8,744 nt of DNA, taken from the NCBI GenBank assembly GCA_903905665.1, contig CAIVHJ010000326.1, positions 1-8,744 of the forward strand. Direction: 5' to 3'. The notes below the pieces were generated by a model. The model saw only the letters and a list, made by a program, of their open reading frames with translations, made no database searches and had not been told where the DNA came from. A program made the translations under genes and the position numbers. Shown piece by piece: positions 7,527 to 8,744 of the stretch; within the stretch, counting starts at the first letter, position 1; every line of letters starts with the position of its first letter. The DNA is from an uncultured Phycisphaerales bacterium. GTDB taxonomy: Bacteria; Planctomycetota; Phycisphaerae; UBA1845; CAIVHJ01.

Positions 7527-8638
7527 CACGCTACCTGTTTTTCACGGCCTCGGATGAGGCCTCGAAGTGCGAGGCCCACCGCGGTTGACCATTCGGGACG
7601 AGGATGAGTCCCAAGGATCTCATCCGAGATATTTTCTTTGTTGATTCGGGTGAACGGATCGCCGACCGCCGTGCCGATTCCAACGGCTTCACGAATGACC
7701 TGCAACACATGGGGATCGTGGCTTTGTCCCCCCAGACAGACGATTTCGTCTGGACGAACCCCTCGGAAAGTCACCGAGAAATACCGCAAACACAGGCCGA
7801 TTTCCTTGCCCAGTTGATCGAGCGCGGGCCGGATCGCCTCTGAAACCGACTCCAGAATCTGCGGGTCCAAACCTGCGGTGGTGTCCGACTTATTCGACAT
7901 GTAATGGCGAAGAACCTGCTGCCGAAGCCCAGCCGCCTCACCAAAAGACAGGTTCAATTTTTTCGCCACGAGTTCCTCAAGTTGCTGTCCCCCCACGGCG
8001 ATCATTTTGACGAAGACAACTTCGCCACCGCGTGTGATGCTGACCCGTGAGGAAAGTTGGCCCAGATCAGCATAGATTCGGGTTTGCTCCGGATTCTGTT
8101 GTTCCCCTGGCTCAAAGCCCCTCACCATCGCACAAGGCGCCACGTCAATGGCCTCGCACACCAATCCGCATTGATCCACAATTCGCACCAGCGCCTTCAA
8201 TGCGGCGGCCGGACAACCCATGGCAATGATTTCGTGTCGGGCTTCCTGACCTTGCCGAACCTCTCCCGCCTTCAGAAAACGATACTCCGCCTGTCCTTCC
8301 GAAAAGCCGAATCGTTCCTCGGCTTCGAAGCGCGCAACCTCTTCGATTTCGCTGTCAGGAATGGCTGGAAGCCGAAAACTTTTGAATTGAACCACGTCAT
8401 TGGGAACCACCAGGATGACACGTCGGCCACAAAAACCTTTGGAACGATACAGGTTTTGAATGGACTGGATCACGAGATTTTCCCGCTCCTCGGCACGGCG
8501 GCGATCCAAAGGAAGATCGACTTCGCCGATGGCGGCCACGCTGATTTCCGTTCCGCACGCGGTTAGTTGAAGCATTCGGATCGCGCGACTTCCAATGTCG
8601 AGCGCAATGGCTCCAAGTTGTGGTCTGGATCGAAACAT
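7526..8638 (-). CDS. pilM: PilM-like actin-fold ATPase of the pilus/secretion platform
   Basis: This 370-residue protein is the cytoplasmic member of the PilMNOP inner-membrane platform. In the family it binds nucleotide and the N-terminal tail of PilN. The actin-fold signatures are in order: phosphate-1 loop ALDIGS at residues 12-17, phosphate-2 YADLG at 189-193, and adenosine-type CLGGQS at 301-306, with WSTAVGLALRGL near the C-terminus (350-361). The segment FVKMIAVGGQQL (209-220) matches the region before the PilM regulatory helix. The ATG at 8638 is chosen because it has GGAG five bases upstream and because family members begin a few residues before the LDIGS loop. A GTG at 8707 would add 23 residues, and the frame stays open to the window edge. 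The stop TGA overlaps the next gene's start. Family assignment is secure. Whether it serves a pilus or a type II system (GspL-like role) is open. Confidence 0.9.
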   Translation of the reverse strand: MFRSRPQLGAIALDIGSRAIRMLQLTACGTEISVAAIGEVDLPLDRRRAEERENLVIQSIQNLYRSKGFCGRRVILVVPNDVVQFKSFRLPAIPDSEIEEVARFEAEERFGFSEGQAEYRFLKAGEVRQGQEARHEIIAMGCPAAALKALVRIVDQCGLVCEAIDVAPCAMVRGFEPGEQQNPEQTRIYADLGQLSSRVSITRGGEVVFVKMIAVGGQQLEELVAKKLNLSFGEAAGLRQQVLRHYMSNKSDTTAGLDPQILESVSEAIRPALDQLGKEIGLCLRYFSVTFRGVRPDEIVCLGGQSHDPHVLQVIREAVGIGTAVGDPFTRINKENISDEILGTHPRPEWSTAVGLALRGLIRGREKQVA

Positions 8639-8643
8639 GTGTA

Positions 8644-8647
8644 CTCC
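8644..8647 (-). promoter_or_regulatory. Ribosome binding site deciding the pilM start
   Basis: GGAG lies five bases before ATG 8638. It supports this internal start over the upstream GTG at 8707, which has only a GAGGG about ten bases away. Confidence 0.6.
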
Positions 8648-8653
8648 ATCGTC

Positions 8654-8671
8654 TCCCGTCACCAGACGGGA
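8654..8671 (-). promoter_or_regulatory. Stem-loop just upstream of the pilM ribosome binding site
   Basis: TCCCGTC, loop TGGT, GACGGGA on the minus strand forms a perfect seven-base-pair stem. It ends 15 bases before ATG 8638, next to the GGAG. There is no U-tract. If pilM starts at 8638 it sits in the leader or the end of an upstream gene; if the GTG at 8707 is used it is coding. Confidence 0.35.
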
Positions 8672-8744
8672 TGCCGGCCTCTGAGACGGTTCCTGCTGCC
8701 AATCCACCGGAATGCAACCCTCGCCACGGAGTGAGGGCCGAGGC

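Larger units (their letters stand above)
8639..8744 (-). other. Region upstream of pilM with no assignable gene
   Basis: About 106 bases to the right edge. I see no convincing -35/-10 promoter pair. One minus-strand frame is open from the edge to a TGA at 8659-8661 and could be the tail of an upstream gene; the visible residues (ending RGRHPVW) are not recognisable. The pilM frame is also open to the edge. Confidence 0.4.

Noticed and set aside
8057..8566. Plus-strand open frame of 169 codons inside pilM
   Set aside because: It is antisense to the actin-fold core; nothing recognisable is encoded.
8718..8744. Imperfect inverted repeat at the right edge (CCTC-G-GCC with GGC-GAGG), possible terminator of an upstream gene
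   Set aside because: The stem has a bulge, the loop is ten bases, no U-tract follows, and it is cut by the window edge.

Overview
All supported genes lie on the minus strand and read from the right edge of the window to the left. They form one tightly packed run of nine genes. In transcription order these are a PilM-like actin-fold protein, PilN-like, PilO-like, a PilP/GspC-like protein, a secretin, a TPR lipoprotein, a stand-alone CheY-type receiver, a GAF/HD-GYP protein, and the start of a STAS-domain anti-sigma-factor antagonist that runs off the left edge. Four junctions share bases between stop and start (7526-7528, 6882-6885, 3563-3566, 219-222). The remaining gaps are about 8 to 60 bases. 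There is no gene-free stretch above 300 bases, and I saw no tRNA, rRNA, CRISPR array or mobile element.

The right part (3563-8638) encodes the envelope-spanning platform of a type IV pilus or type II secretion-like machine. A cytoplasmic PilM ATPase-fold protein binds the PilN tail. PilN and PilO are single-pass inner-membrane proteins with coiled coil and ferredoxin-like periplasmic parts. A PilP/GspC-type linker reaches across the periplasm to an outer-membrane secretin. The linker has a transmembrane anchor rather than a lipobox, and the secretin has no visible AMIN domain. Both traits lean towards type II secretion, while PilM/N/O lean towards type IV pili, so the machine may be of a mixed type. 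The next gene (2337-3566) is an outer-membrane-type lipoprotein with about ten TPR-like repeats, a good candidate for the secretin's pilotin.

The left part (1-2306) is a signalling module: a CheY-like receiver without output domain, a putative cyclic-di-GMP phosphodiesterase with GAF and HD-GYP domains, and a STAS protein with the phosphorylatable serine. It continues the run without a break. This suggests that secretin assembly or use is coupled to phospho-relay, cyclic-di-GMP and a partner-switching system.

The organism is a diderm bacterium with moderately high GC. The gene order, the transmembrane PilP/GspC and the helix preceding the GAF domain in the HD-GYP protein resemble what I know from Planctomycetota (possibly Phycisphaerae). 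This is a family-level impression only, with no marker gene to confirm it. The window is mostly ordinary machinery in an informative arrangement. The most interesting points are the operon-level fusion of secretin and signalling genes, the C-terminal extension of the secretin, and the unclassified sensory N-terminus of the HD-GYP protein.
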